From the NCBI GenBank assembly GCA_963675565.2, contig CAXXYD010000004.1, positions 1,550,001 to 1,614,000 on the forward strand: DNA of 64,000 nt, read 5' to 3'. The position numbers were made by a program, and so were the translations under genes. The notes beneath the pieces were generated by a model. It was not told the origin of the DNA and ran no database searches. It saw nothing but the letters and a program-made list of their open reading frames with translations. This document shows, in pieces, positions 17,278 to 26,339 of the stretch (its first letter is position 1; every line of letters begins with the position of its first letter). This DNA is from JARRKU01 sp963675565. GTDB lineage: Bacteria > Desulfobacterota > Desulfobacteria > Desulfobacterales > Desulfosarcinaceae.

Positions 17278-18435
17278 ATGCAAAAACAACCGTCCCCCCC
17301 TGAAACCACCTTGCGAAACAGACCGTGGCTGCGCCGCCTGTGGGCCATGCTGCCGCTGCTGTCTTTGATTGTGCTGGTGGGCATCATATTTATAATGAAC
17401 AGCTGGATCAACAGCCAGGGCGAAATCATCAAAGCACAAAAGCGCGACACGCCGGTCGGCGTGAAAGCGCCCACAAACGTGGTGGCCCTGGAACTTGTGC
17501 CCGGCCCCATCCGACAGCAGATCAGTCTGCCGGGGGTCGTGCGCCCCTGGGTCGAGCTGACCGTGGTGGCCGAAGTACGCGGCAAGATCGTGGCCAAAAA
17601 AGTGACCGAAGGTCAGAAAGTGCGCAGTGGAGATGTATTGGCACTCATTGATCCGCGCGACTACCAGAATGCCTACAACTCAGCCCGGGCGGCCTGGCGG
17701 GCGGCCAGTTCCACCCACGAACGTATAGCGGCCCTTTTCCAGGACCAGTTGGCCACCCGCAGTCAGCTGGATGATGCCCTGGCCGGGCTGGAAACCACCC
17801 GCGCCAATATGGATACGGCCGCGTTGAACCTGGCGCGCTGCACCATCAAATCGCCCATGGACGGACTTGTGGACAGGGTCCACATCGAAAACGGCCAGTT
17901 CATGAACGACGCCGATCCGGTGGCCGACATTCTGCAGATCGACCGGGTCAAAGTGGAAGTCAGCATCCCGGAATCGGATGTGGATGCCGTGCGGCGCGTG
18001 GACCGCTTCACGGTGCGCATCGAAGCCCTCGGCGGCAGCCTCTTTGAAGGCCGCCAGCACTACCTGGCCAAATCCAGCCAGACCCTGGCGCGCTCTTACC
18101 GCCTTGAAGTGGCTGTCGACAACCCTGCCGGCGAAATCCTGCCCGGCATGTTCACCCGCGTGGAGATCGTCAAATACCAGGTGGACAACGGCCTGGCGGT
18201 GCCCCTGTTTTCTCTGGTCAACACCAAGGGAGCCCAGGCCGTCTACCTGGCCGACAACGGTGTGGCCCGCCTGACGCCGGTAAAGACCGGCATCCAGGAA
18301 GGCTGGCAGGTACAGGTGACCCATGGCCTGCACCCCGGCGAAAAAGTGATCGTGGTGGGCCAGAAGGATGTCAAGGACGGCGGCCCGGTACAGATACTGC
18401 GCACCGTTCATGATCCCAAGGAGTTGGAGCGATGA
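17278..18435 (+). CDS. RND efflux periplasmic adaptor (membrane fusion protein)
   Basis: A 385-aa HlyD/AcrA-type adaptor. It has one N-terminal membrane anchor (residues 22-42), a lipoyl half-motif (VRGKIVAKKVTEGQKVRSGD) around residue 98, an alpha-helical hairpin to about 175, the second lipoyl half (CTIKSPMDGLVDRVHIENGQ, about 195) and beta-barrel and membrane-proximal domains. It overlaps the RND gene by 4 bp and links the inner-membrane pump to the TolC-like channel. Confidence 0.9.
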   Translation: MQKQPSPPETTLRNRPWLRRLWAMLPLLSLIVLVGIIFIMNSWINSQGEIIKAQKRDTPVGVKAPTNVVALELVPGPIRQQISLPGVVRPWVELTVVAEVRGKIVAKKVTEGQKVRSGDVLALIDPRDYQNAYNSARAAWRAASSTHERIAALFQDQLATRSQLDDALAGLETTRANMDTAALNLARCTIKSPMDGLVDRVHIENGQFMNDADPVADILQIDRVKVEVSIPESDVDAVRRVDRFTVRIEALGGSLFEGRQHYLAKSSQTLARSYRLEVAVDNPAGEILPGMFTRVEIVKYQVDNGLAVPLFSLVNTKGAQAVYLADNGVARLTPVKTGIQEGWQVQVTHGLHPGEKVIVVGQKDVKDGGPVQILRTVHDPKELER

Positions 18436-21400
18436 TTTTATCCGATACCGCCGTAACCAAACGAACCAGTGTAATGGTTCTGGCGCTGATCATCTTTATC
18501 GTCGGGATATCAAGCTATGTCTCCCTGCCGCGGGAGAACTCGCCGGACATCACCATCCCCCATGTATTTGTGCAGACCAACTACAAGGGCGTGTCGGCCG
18601 AGGATATCGAGACCGGCATCACCATCAAGATAGAAAAAAAACTCAAAGGTCTCGACCGGGTCAAGAATATTCAGTCGGTCAGCTCCGAGGGGATGTCCCA
18701 GATCGACGTGGAGTTCATCCCCGGCACCGACATCGATCTGGTCCTGCCCAAGGTCAAGGACAAGGTGGACGAGGCCAAGCCCGATCTGCCCACCGACCTG
18801 GAAGACGAGCCTTCGGTCTATGAAGTCAATTTCTCGGAAATGCCCATCGTCACCTTTTCTCTGTACGGCACCTGCGGACCGCGCTGCCTGAAAAAGATCG
18901 CCGATGACTTCAAAGATGACATCGAAGCCATTCCCGGCGTGCTGGAAGCGGAAGTCACCGGTGGCCGCGAGCGCGAAATCCGCGTTGAGGTGGATGCCGA
19001 TAAACTGGCTTACTACCACATTCCCATCACCAGCCTTCAGCAGGCGGTCTCCAGTGAAAACCAGAACACCTCCGGCGGGGCCATTACTCTGGGCGACGGA
19101 CGCTACCAATTGCGGGTTCCCGGCGAGTTCGAAACACCGGAAGAGATCCTGACGCTGGTGGTTGCAACCCATCAGGGACAGCCGGTCTATCTGAAGGACG
19201 TGGCCCATGTGGTCGACGGACTCAAAGACGAACAGAGCCGCTCTCGGCTGGACGGCATCGACGCGGTGAGCATTGCTGTCAAAAAGCGCGTGGGCGAAAA
19301 CATCATCCAGATTGCGGACCAGATCGATGCGCTGATCGAACGCAGCCAGCCCTCCTGGCCCGAGGGCACGCGCATCACCAAAATGATGGACCAGGCCAAA
19401 GATATCCGGCTGATGGTGGCCGACCTGGAAAACAACATCATCACCGGGCTGATCCTGGTGGTGGCGGTTCTGCTGTTTGCTTTGGGACTGCGCAACGCCC
19501 TGCTGGTCAGTCTGGCCATCCCCTTTTCCATGCTGCTTTCTTTCACGGTCCTGCAGGCCATGGGCATCACCTTGAACATGGTGGTGCTCTTTTCCCTGAC
19601 CCTGGCCCTGGGCATGCTGGTGGACAATGCCATTGTCATCGTGGAGAACGTTTACCGCTACATGGAACAGGGTGTGCCGCGAATCCAGGCGGCCATGCAG
19701 GCCGCGGGGGAGGTGGCCTGGCCGGTGATCGGTTCCACCATGACCACCCTGGCCGCCTTTGCGCCGCTGATTTTCTGGCCCGGCCTGATGGGTGAATTCA
19801 TGAAATACCTGCCCATCACCCTGGTGGTCACCCTGACCTCCAGCCTGTTCGTGGCTTTGGTCATCAACCCGGCCATGTGCGCCATCTTCATGAAAATCAA
19901 AACTCCCAGGGGCGCGGCAAACCAGACGGAAAAGGAAACCCCGCGACAGCAGGAGGGTGAAAAACCCATCGCCATCCGCGGGCCCATTCTCAAAACTTAC
20001 GCCGCCATGCTGCGGGGGGCCTTGAACCACAAACTTACCGTGTTGGGCATCTCCTTTGCGGTGCTGGTGATTCTTTTCCAGATCTGGTACCTGGCTGTGG
20101 GCATCGAAAAGCCCATCGAATTCTTCCCGGCCATCGACCCCAAATCGGTCTACGTCAACATCGACCCGCCCGAAGGGGCCGACCTGGCCTACGTGGACAA
20201 AGTCGCGCGACAGGTGGAAATGTCCCTCAGCGGCCGCTGGTCCGCAGATACCGGGCAGCCAGCCCTATCGGACTACCCCGGAGCCTATATTCCCATGGCG
20301 CATGAGACGGCCGACGGCCAAACGTTCCAGGCGCCAACCGACCTGAACAACATCGAACACATCTACGCCAATGTGGTGCAGGGCGGCAGCGGGTTCTCCT
20401 TCAGCTCCAATTTGCCTAACCACATCGGCATCCAGTTTCTGGACTTCGAAGATCGCAAAACGCCCACCACCCGGGATATCGAAATCATTCGCCGGCGCGT
20501 GCGGCACATTGCCGGCGCCCAGGTCACCGTGGCTCAGCAGGAGGAAGGCCCGCCCACCGGTGCTCCCATCAACATTGAAATTTCAGGCGACGACTTTGCC
20601 CGCTTAGGCGCCCTGGCCGAACAAATCCGGGCCGTCGTTGAAAAAATTCCCCATGCAGAAGATGTGCGCGATGACTTTGTGGGTGGTCTGCCCTCGGTGC
20701 GCGTGCGCATCGACCGCCAGAAGACCGCTTTGTACGACATGACCACCAACCAGATCGGATCCGCCCTCAAAACGGCATATAATGGTGTGGATGTCTCCTC
20801 TTTCTATGAGGGCGACGAGGACTACGATATCGTGGTGACCCTGGCCGAAGCTGACCGCCAAGTCACCGACGTGCTGCACAAACTGATGATTCCCACTCCC
20901 GGAGGCATCATGGTGCCTCTGACCACCCTGGCCACCATCGACTACTCGGGAAGCCTGGGCGATATCGTCAGAATCAACCACGACCGGGTGGTCACCGTCC
21001 GGGCCGATGTGGATGAAACCAAAGTGCCCGCCGCCCAGGCCCGGACCGAGGCCGAAGCGCTGCTGGCCGATTTTCCCCTGCCGGCCGGATATCACATCAA
21101 ATTCACGGGAGAAAACGAGTTCCAGCAGGAATCCGAAGACTTTCTGGGCAAGGCTTTCATAGTGGCCGTCCTGCTGATTTTTCTGATCCTGGTGACCCTG
21201 TTCAATTCCGTAAGCCAGCCCATCATCATCCTGACCTCGGTGATCCTCTCCCTTGGCGGGGCTTTCATCGGGCTGTTCGTGATAGGCTCGCCCTTTGGCA
21301 TCATCATGTCGGGCGTGGGTGTTTTCTCCCTGGCCGGCGTGGTGGTTAACAACGCCATCGTGCTCATCGACTACATCAACAAACTACGTGAACGGGGCAT

Positions 21401-21809
21401 GACCCTCAACGCGGCTGTGGTCGCCGCCGGCGCCACGCGCCTGCGGCCGGTGGCGCTCACCGCCATCACCACCATTCTGGGCCTGTTGCCCATGATCACC
21501 GGTGTCTCCTATGACTTTCACAAGCTGGCCATCTCCTGGACCAGTGAATCTACCCTGTGGTGGCGCTCCATGGCATCGGTGGTCACCTTCGGTTTGATGA
21601 TCGCCACCCTGCTCACCCTGGTGGTCGTGCCCACCCTCTATGCCCTGGTGGAAAACGCCAAAGTAACCCTGTCCGGCAGCTACACCCGCCTGAAGACCTG
21701 GTACTGGAAGCCCTTTGACGCCCATAACGGTCTTGCCCGGGAAAATTCAGCCCCATTGCATGGGGCCCAGGATGTTCAATCGAAACTTTCGGATAGAACA
21801 TTGAAATGA
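18432..21809 (+). CDS. RND family inner-membrane efflux transporter
   Basis: A 1125-aa AcrB/MexB-fold transporter with twelve predicted membrane helices and two large periplasmic loops. TM1 follows the VTKRTSVMVLALIIF start, and the proton-relay helix TM4 reads GMLVDNAIVIVENVYRYMEQ. Many HAE1 pumps have two adjacent aspartates there; this one has Asp-Asn. A hydrophilic insertion rich in Lys/Glu lies in the cytoplasmic loop before TM7 (about residues 495-520). It is the last gene of the tetR-tolC-MFP-RND operon. The substrate class cannot be told from sequence. Confidence 0.9.
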   Translation: MILSDTAVTKRTSVMVLALIIFIVGISSYVSLPRENSPDITIPHVFVQTNYKGVSAEDIETGITIKIEKKLKGLDRVKNIQSVSSEGMSQIDVEFIPGTDIDLVLPKVKDKVDEAKPDLPTDLEDEPSVYEVNFSEMPIVTFSLYGTCGPRCLKKIADDFKDDIEAIPGVLEAEVTGGREREIRVEVDADKLAYYHIPITSLQQAVSSENQNTSGGAITLGDGRYQLRVPGEFETPEEILTLVVATHQGQPVYLKDVAHVVDGLKDEQSRSRLDGIDAVSIAVKKRVGENIIQIADQIDALIERSQPSWPEGTRITKMMDQAKDIRLMVADLENNIITGLILVVAVLLFALGLRNALLVSLAIPFSMLLSFTVLQAMGITLNMVVLFSLTLALGMLVDNAIVIVENVYRYMEQGVPRIQAAMQAAGEVAWPVIGSTMTTLAAFAPLIFWPGLMGEFMKYLPITLVVTLTSSLFVALVINPAMCAIFMKIKTPRGAANQTEKETPRQQEGEKPIAIRGPILKTYAAMLRGALNHKLTVLGISFAVLVILFQIWYLAVGIEKPIEFFPAIDPKSVYVNIDPPEGADLAYVDKVARQVEMSLSGRWSADTGQPALSDYPGAYIPMAHETADGQTFQAPTDLNNIEHIYANVVQGGSGFSFSSNLPNHIGIQFLDFEDRKTPTTRDIEIIRRRVRHIAGAQVTVAQQEEGPPTGAPINIEISGDDFARLGALAEQIRAVVEKIPHAEDVRDDFVGGLPSVRVRIDRQKTALYDMTTNQIGSALKTAYNGVDVSSFYEGDEDYDIVVTLAEADRQVTDVLHKLMIPTPGGIMVPLTTLATIDYSGSLGDIVRINHDRVVTVRADVDETKVPAAQARTEAEALLADFPLPAGYHIKFTGENEFQQESEDFLGKAFIVAVLLIFLILVTLFNSVSQPIIILTSVILSLGGAFIGLFVIGSPFGIIMSGVGVFSLAGVVVNNAIVLIDYINKLRERGMTLNAAVVAAGATRLRPVALTAITTILGLLPMITGVSYDFHKLAISWTSESTLWWRSMASVVTFGLMIATLLTLVVVPTLYALVENAKVTLSGSYTRLKTWYWKPFDAHNGLARENSAPLHGAQDVQSKLSDRTLK

Positions 21810-21846
21810 AAAGGCCCCTTTGCCGAGACTGCCAAGGGACCTTTTT
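21809..21846 (+). terminator. Rho-independent terminator after the RND operon
   Basis: The inverted repeat AAAAGGCCCCTT...AAGGGACCTTTTT, with a loop of about 12 nt, begins at the RND stop codon and ends in five T residues. One mismatch lies within the stem. Confidence 0.8.
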
Positions 21847-21931
21847 ATTAATCCGCGAAACCTGCTCTTTGGGGCCAGATCAGACGCCTTAAAATCGGTG
21901 ACGCATTGTGATTTACGAGCGATGCGTTGTG

Positions 21932-22062
21932 GAATTCTGTCGGTATATAAAATCAAATCCGCGCACAACGCCACCCACAACCGGAAACTTGTCACTCCCG
22001 GCTCGTAACGATCTTTGTTTTGCAACCATGGGCCTTTTCAGGGCCGACCCAAAGCCGGGCCC
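21932..22062. repeat. Dispersed intergenic repeat, copy A (about 130 bp)
   Basis: This non-coding stretch shares ordered sequence blocks with 57285-57410: GAATTCTG at the left end, a TATATAA box, CCGCGC, GTCACTC, and on the right CCATGGG, TTCAGGG and a terminal GGGCCC. The spacing is conserved within a few bases while the bases between have diverged. The copies lie in unrelated gene contexts, so this is a dispersed element rather than a conserved leader. Confidence 0.6.
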
Positions 22063-22067
22063 AATTA

Positions 22068-22094
22068 AGCCGTTCATCAAAAACCCGAACGGCT
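22068..22094 (-). terminator. Terminator-like hairpin of the small minus-strand gene
   Basis: An 8-bp stem (AGCCGTTC at 22068-22075 with GAACGGCT at 22087-22094) sits at the 3' end of the gene at 22093-22416. The tail on the minus strand is TTAATT, so it is a weak intrinsic terminator. Confidence 0.5.
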
Positions 22095-22416
22095 AGCGCA
22101 TAGCGGCACGGGGTGCTTTGCCGGCCAAGGGGTTGTACAGCTTCATAATCGCAAATTTCATCACATCCAGTGATTTCATATCTGCGATAATATCCAGCAG
22201 CTTAGCCTCCGCCTCCTCAGGAAGAACACAGGCATTGTTGGAATCGAAGCTCAAATCGGTAAAACCCTTGACCAGCTTCTTTTGCTCTTTCTTGGTCATC
22301 TCGACCTGGACAGCTTTTTTACCATTAATATCCGCGATTTTGTCCGTTAAGCCGGCCGCCTCAATCGATTTAAGCTTTGCATCATCTAAAAATACATTGA
22401 TAAAAAAATCCGCCAT
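22093..22416 (-). CDS. Small protein of unknown function
   Basis: A 107-aa protein, not recognised. It is mostly helical in appearance, with a Lys/Glu-rich middle (EMTKKEQKKLVKG) and an acidic, Ala/Leu-rich following region. The C-terminus is basic (GKAPRAAMR). No signal peptide or metal motif is seen. The start at 22416 is supported by GGAGG with 7-nt spacing; an ATG two codons upstream is too close to that site. It is transcribed divergently from the small ORF at 22501. Confidence 0.6.
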   Translation of the reverse strand: MADFFINVFLDDAKLKSIEAAGLTDKIADINGKKAVQVEMTKKEQKKLVKGFTDLSFDSNNACVLPEEAEAKLLDIIADMKSLDVMKFAIMKLYNPLAGKAPRAAMR

Positions 22417-22500
22417 GATCATTCCTCCATTAATTACGATTGGGTGAGAAACCAAATATGGACCTTGACATAAAGTTTATTTTTTATGTGAGGAATAAGG

Positions 22501-22695
22501 ATGTGTCAAGATCAGAAAGAGAATCCGGCCATTTCAGTGCCGATGGCTGATTCAGCGATTGGTCTCAATGGTATTGCGGGGCATGCAAAAATAAAGGCAA
22601 ATAACGACAACCCTCACCACGGGAATCTCGGCTACGAGCCTGAAGAAACGCTGAAGGAATCATTATTGCCAACTCAAGCATGTGGAAACCAATAA
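22501..22695 (+). CDS. Possible small hypothetical protein
   Basis: A 64-aa frame with GAGGA 6 nt before its ATG and a TTGACA (22465-22470) upstream, but no convincing -10. The peptide is hydrophilic, with no recognised domain. An inverted repeat ACATAAA/TTTATGT (22469-22489) overlaps the upstream region shared with the divergent gene and might be an operator. Coding status is uncertain. Confidence 0.35.
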   Translation: MCQDQKENPAISVPMADSAIGLNGIAGHAKIKANNDNPHHGNLGYEPEETLKESLLPTQACGNQ

Positions 22696-22711
22696 ATCGT
22701 GTCGCACAAGG

Positions 22712-23599
22712 TTAAAAATATATGAAAATCTGATTTTCTTTCCTAGCAAAGCTTAACAAACTTATTTTTTTGTGGGTTAAACCTAGTTTTTTTCGTATTT
22801 TGTAACGATGAAAAGAAACAGTCGCTAAGGAAACATTTAGAATTTCTGCAATTTCTTTACTGCCTTTACCTCTTTTAATAAGGTGCAAAATGGTATTTTC
22901 GTTGGATGTTAATTTATCAACAAAACTCTTATCTACAGAATCGATACTATAAAAAACATCATCTATGGTTTCCTTCACAATTTGTAAGTATAAGCCTATG
23001 GTCCTATTTTTATTGACTTGCTCAATTTTGTCTAATAACGGTTTAATTGAAATGTCAACTTTATTGGATAGATATTTCTGTAACGCATCCTTTTCGCTTT
23101 TAAGTATGCCATTCTTTTTTTTTAGATTTTGAATTAAACATTCAAGAACTTCAATTTGATTAGAGTATAGCTCCTTCTTATCAATACTAATATCAGGAAC
23201 AAGAAAACATTGTACCAATTTTTTCCCATTAATTGAAAAAGTATTAAACGTACCGACATAGTTGAGAAAAAGTTTTTTTTCAGATTTTATACAGAAGCGC
23301 AATTGAAAGGAATCGATTCCTGAATATAGCCGCTTTATATTATTTAATGTCTTGCTGTTTACCAAAAGGGCTGTATCGAATACATTTTTATTGAGAACTT
23401 TTGATCTTTTAAGATTATAAGCTTTACAAAATGAATCACTAATATCAACCAATGATTCGCTCTTCTCTTCGAATAATACCCCTAAAACACCTGCTGCTTT
23501 AAAAATTACTTTACAATTATCGCATTTTTTCTGCTTACACATAGATAAGTCATAATTTTTTGCCAACATATTATAGACACATAAATTCGGATTTCCCAT
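22712..23599 (-). CDS. LuxR-type regulator with PAS-like sensor domain
   Basis: A 295-aa protein from a markedly AT-rich stretch. A Cys-containing N-terminus (SMCKQKKCDNCK) precedes a PAS-like region (about residues 45-150), a predicted coiled coil (about 160-200) and a C-terminal LuxR helix-turn-helix (GKGSKEIAEILNVSLATVSF, then HRYKIRKKLGL). This architecture is common and highly duplicated in Desulfobacterota. The ATG at 23599 has GGGAG 9 nt upstream; the ATG at 23605 is too close to that site. The open frame continues to 23809, but that part runs through an IS3 relic in another frame and is not included. The target genes are unknown. Confidence 0.75.
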   Translation of the reverse strand: MGNPNLCVYNMLAKNYDLSMCKQKKCDNCKVIFKAAGVLGVLFEEKSESLVDISDSFCKAYNLKRSKVLNKNVFDTALLVNSKTLNNIKRLYSGIDSFQLRFCIKSEKKLFLNYVGTFNTFSINGKKLVQCFLVPDISIDKKELYSNQIEVLECLIQNLKKKNGILKSEKDALQKYLSNKVDISIKPLLDKIEQVNKNRTIGLYLQIVKETIDDVFYSIDSVDKSFVDKLTSNENTILHLIKRGKGSKEIAEILNVSLATVSFHRYKIRKKLGLTHKKISLLSFARKENQIFIYF

Positions 23600-23731
23600 T
23601 TTCATTAACTCCCGGATAGCGCTCAGTATTGAATTTATGTTGATGGATCTAATTAAGCCAATGCGGCGGTGAGCCCTTGAAATCGGAGAATGAGTTAAGC
23701 CACAAGACAGCAAAATCTGAAAGGGGCTGGC

Positions 23732-23835
23732 ATGACCAACAAACGCCGAAAACACAATGTCCAATTCAAGTCCAAGGTTAAACTCTGGCTGACATCGTAA
23801 ACGAGGCAACTACCGCCGATTTGGCCTCCGGATGA
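23732..23835 (+). pseudogene. Relic of an IS3-family transposase OrfA
   Basis: From the ATG at 23732 the frame reads MTNKRRKHNVQFKSKV, which matches the start of IS3-family OrfA proteins. After a loss of about a dozen codons and a frame change, a nearby frame reads TLADIVNEATTADLAS and then stops; OrfA normally has a TLAEIVNEY-type segment at that place. No OrfB follows. This is a decayed insertion remnant. Confidence 0.6.
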
Positions 23836-24139
23836 GGTCTCCTTCGGTTGCCTCAACCGTTTTCCCAGGCTGCGTGATAACGATGTTTTTACCAGACAGA
23901 GCATTGTATGGTATTTATGTACTCATCGCGTCTGGATCGAAAGGGGGGGGGTAAAGCCCCCCCCCCCCAGCCAACGACCGTGGCTTTGAAATCAACTTGA
24001 TAATTTGATAGGGAGTGGTTCCCCTTACCATGATCAGGCTTATTGCTTAACTTGGCCTTTTTTAATATTTCCGTTAGCCTTTTCATTTTAGTAAATTGTT
24101 TACAATGCCCGGCAAACCATATGAATCCTAACCACAGAG
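23836..24139. other. Gene-poor stretch between the IS relic and the chemoreceptor
   Basis: No supported gene. It contains the G9/C12 homopolymer hairpin described separately. Short frames here have no RBS or recognisable product. It may hold further IS debris that I could not identify. Confidence 0.5.
23943..23968. repeat. Homopolymer hairpin: G9-TAAAG-C12
   Basis: Nine consecutive G (23943-23951), a 5-nt loop and twelve consecutive C (23957-23968) form an all-GC stem. Such tracts are rare and prone to slippage. Confidence 0.8.
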
Positions 24140-26026
24140 TTAAATGTTGAACTGCCCAACCATTTCTTTCAAGCGTTCGGATAGAGTGGAGAGTTCCTCG
24201 GCACTCAAGCGGACCTGCGAGCTTGCGTTGGCAATCTCTTGTGATGCGCTATTCACCTCATTGATATCCCTAGAAATATTTCCGGAAACGGTTGATGCTT
24301 GAGTCACGTTTTGGGTCACTTCGCTGATACCCTGGGAAGCTTGGGCGACATTACCTGCAATCTCCTTGGTTGCCATGGACTGTTCTTCTATTGCCGATGC
24401 AATATTACCTACAACGTCATCAACATCGTTGATGATTTGAGTTACTTGCTGAATTTCTTTTATTGTGCTGATAGTTGAGCTCTGCATGCCTTCTATCTGA
24501 TTTCGGATCTGCTGCGTAGCCTCTGCCGTTTGGCGAGCCAGATCCTTTATCTCGTTGGCAACCACGGCAAATCCTTTACCTGCTTCACCGGCTCGCGCTG
24601 CCTGAATCGTTGCGTTGAGAGCCAACAGGTTGGTTTGTTCAGAGATATCAGTTATGGCCTCGGTGACTTTCCCTACGGCCTGGGCAGCCTGTCCGAGCTG
24701 TTCCATTTTCTGCGAAGTACTGCTTGTTTGGTTGACAGCCTCCGTAGAAATGGAGCGCCCTTTTTCCGTATTCTTGGCGATTTCTTGAATAGTTGAGCTC
24801 ATTTCTTCGGCAGCCGAGGCCACAATATCCACATTTTGAGAAGCCTGTTCGGCCGCAGCCGAAACAGAATTCATGTTGGTTGTCATTTCTTCGGCGGCTG
24901 TTGCCACGTTTGCAGAATTTTCGGCTGACTGTCCTGAGCTAGATGCCATTTGCTGGGAAATAGCGGAAAGTTCAGTAGACGAGGAAGCCAGGGTTTCCAC
25001 ACCATTGGTAATTTCAATAAACATATTACGAAGGTTTCCCACCATTTGTTTCATGAAAATGGCCACTAATCCACATATTGTCAGAGCAATGCCGCAAAAA
25101 GAATAGATCAGCACATGGGAACGCCGAATCTGGGATTCCATTTGCGCTTTTTGATCTGATCGAACGGTATCGCACACTTCTTGTACGGCACGGGCTGCCT
25201 CAACCATGGATTGATCGATTTTTTTCTGGCCATCAGTTCTTTCTATAAAGGAATTGAGCCCATCAGAATATGCAGATAAAGAAACCTGTGCTGTTTTAAC
25301 CTTTTCTATATTTTTGGGCTCCTTGAGTCTTTGCTCCAGGTTGTTACTTAGAGCATTGATTTTTTGCATGAGATCTTTAACTGAATCCAAATATTCCTGT
25401 TCTCCGGAAATAATAAACTCCTTCTCATTCTTACGCACCTCAAGAAACCATTTGATCATTCGATTAGCATCATCCGCTTTAACCCGCTTGTCCTCTAATT
25501 TTAACTGAGATTCTTTGTGGACAGCAAAACTTCCTTCCTTTTGAAGATTATGGATTGTTGAAAGTTGTTCTTTTTGGTCAATACGGATTTCTTCATATAT
25601 TTTTATGACATCACGTGCTCTTGACCGCATTTCTTCCATCAATTTCGCTTTATCTTTCTCAACCTTCACATATTCATTAAAGGCAGCGATATATTCCTCA
25701 GCTTCGGAAACAATAATGTCCATCTGGTTTTTATTTATTTCCTGATCAAATTTATTCCTGGTTTCTTTGGCTTGATTGATTAGTGAGGATATTATTTCAT
25801 TCACGCTTTCTATGTATTCTTGATCACCTCGAAGGATAAAGTTTTTCTCCTGTTGGCGCGCTTTCTGAATCATTTTTACCAATTGGTTGGTATCATCTGC
25901 TTTGACTACACGGTCCACAGTTCCGTTCATGCCGCTAATACCGATATAACTTACTGCAAGCATAAAAATAATAACAATTCCGAATCCGATAGCAATTTTA
26001 GTAGAGACCTTGAGATTTTTAAGCAT
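24140..26026 (-). CDS. Methyl-accepting chemotaxis protein with HBM-type sensor domain
   Basis: A 628-aa chemoreceptor. TM1 is at about residues 10-30 and TM2 at about 305-325. The 275-residue periplasmic region contains two similar modules, DDTNQLVKMIQKARQQEKNF (about 43) and DDANRMIKWFLEVRKNEKEF (about 190), the pattern of helical bimodular (HBM) domains. The signalling tip reads IQAARAGEAGKGFAVVANEI. No clear HAMP domain lies between TM2 and the signalling coiled coil. AGGAGG 6 nt before the ATG supports the start. The best-studied HBM receptor, McpS, binds TCA-cycle acids; whether that applies here is unknown. AT-rich codon use differs from the flanking chromosome. Confidence 0.85.
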   Translation of the reverse strand: MLKNLKVSTKIAIGFGIVIIFMLAVSYIGISGMNGTVDRVVKADDTNQLVKMIQKARQQEKNFILRGDQEYIESVNEIISSLINQAKETRNKFDQEINKNQMDIIVSEAEEYIAAFNEYVKVEKDKAKLMEEMRSRARDVIKIYEEIRIDQKEQLSTIHNLQKEGSFAVHKESQLKLEDKRVKADDANRMIKWFLEVRKNEKEFIISGEQEYLDSVKDLMQKINALSNNLEQRLKEPKNIEKVKTAQVSLSAYSDGLNSFIERTDGQKKIDQSMVEAARAVQEVCDTVRSDQKAQMESQIRRSHVLIYSFCGIALTICGLVAIFMKQMVGNLRNMFIEITNGVETLASSSTELSAISQQMASSSGQSAENSANVATAAEEMTTNMNSVSAAAEQASQNVDIVASAAEEMSSTIQEIAKNTEKGRSISTEAVNQTSSTSQKMEQLGQAAQAVGKVTEAITDISEQTNLLALNATIQAARAGEAGKGFAVVANEIKDLARQTAEATQQIRNQIEGMQSSTISTIKEIQQVTQIINDVDDVVGNIASAIEEQSMATKEIAGNVAQASQGISEVTQNVTQASTVSGNISRDINEVNSASQEIANASSQVRLSAEELSTLSERLKEMVGQFNI

Positions 26027-26339
26027 GGAAATCCTCCTTTAGTGAATAGTTTTGAACATCAATTCTCTTCGATTTACTTTGACAAAATATAAATGTTTAA
26101 AATTCGCGAATCGGAAAAAACCATGAAATCACAATATCATTATCTTTAAATGAAAATTAATGCGCCGACTAAGAGCATTTTAACTGACTATTAATGGTCA
26201 ATGCTTTATCACGAATAATTAATTTGGTTTCTGACTATTTGAATTTTGTTATCGGGTTATATTAAAAACAGTTAATATTAAAAAACTATTGATGCTTATT
26301 TATGTACTATCTAGTAAATCGCCATCACCCATCATTTGG
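26027..26339. other. AT-rich intergenic stretch
   Basis: About 310 bp between the chemoreceptor start and the catalase remnant. It contains the receptor's AGGAGG site and presumably its promoter, but I could not pick a convincing one. No gene, tRNA or clear repeat is seen. Confidence 0.5.

Noticed and set aside
18510..20030. Minus-strand open frame of 506 codons
   Set aside because: His/Gln/Gly-rich shadow translation of the RND transporter gene; no RBS and no family resemblance.
23601..23809. N-terminal extension of the LuxR-type regulator
   Set aside because: The extra 70 residues pass through IS3 relic sequence in a different frame and bear no domain; a good RBS exists at the internal ATG.
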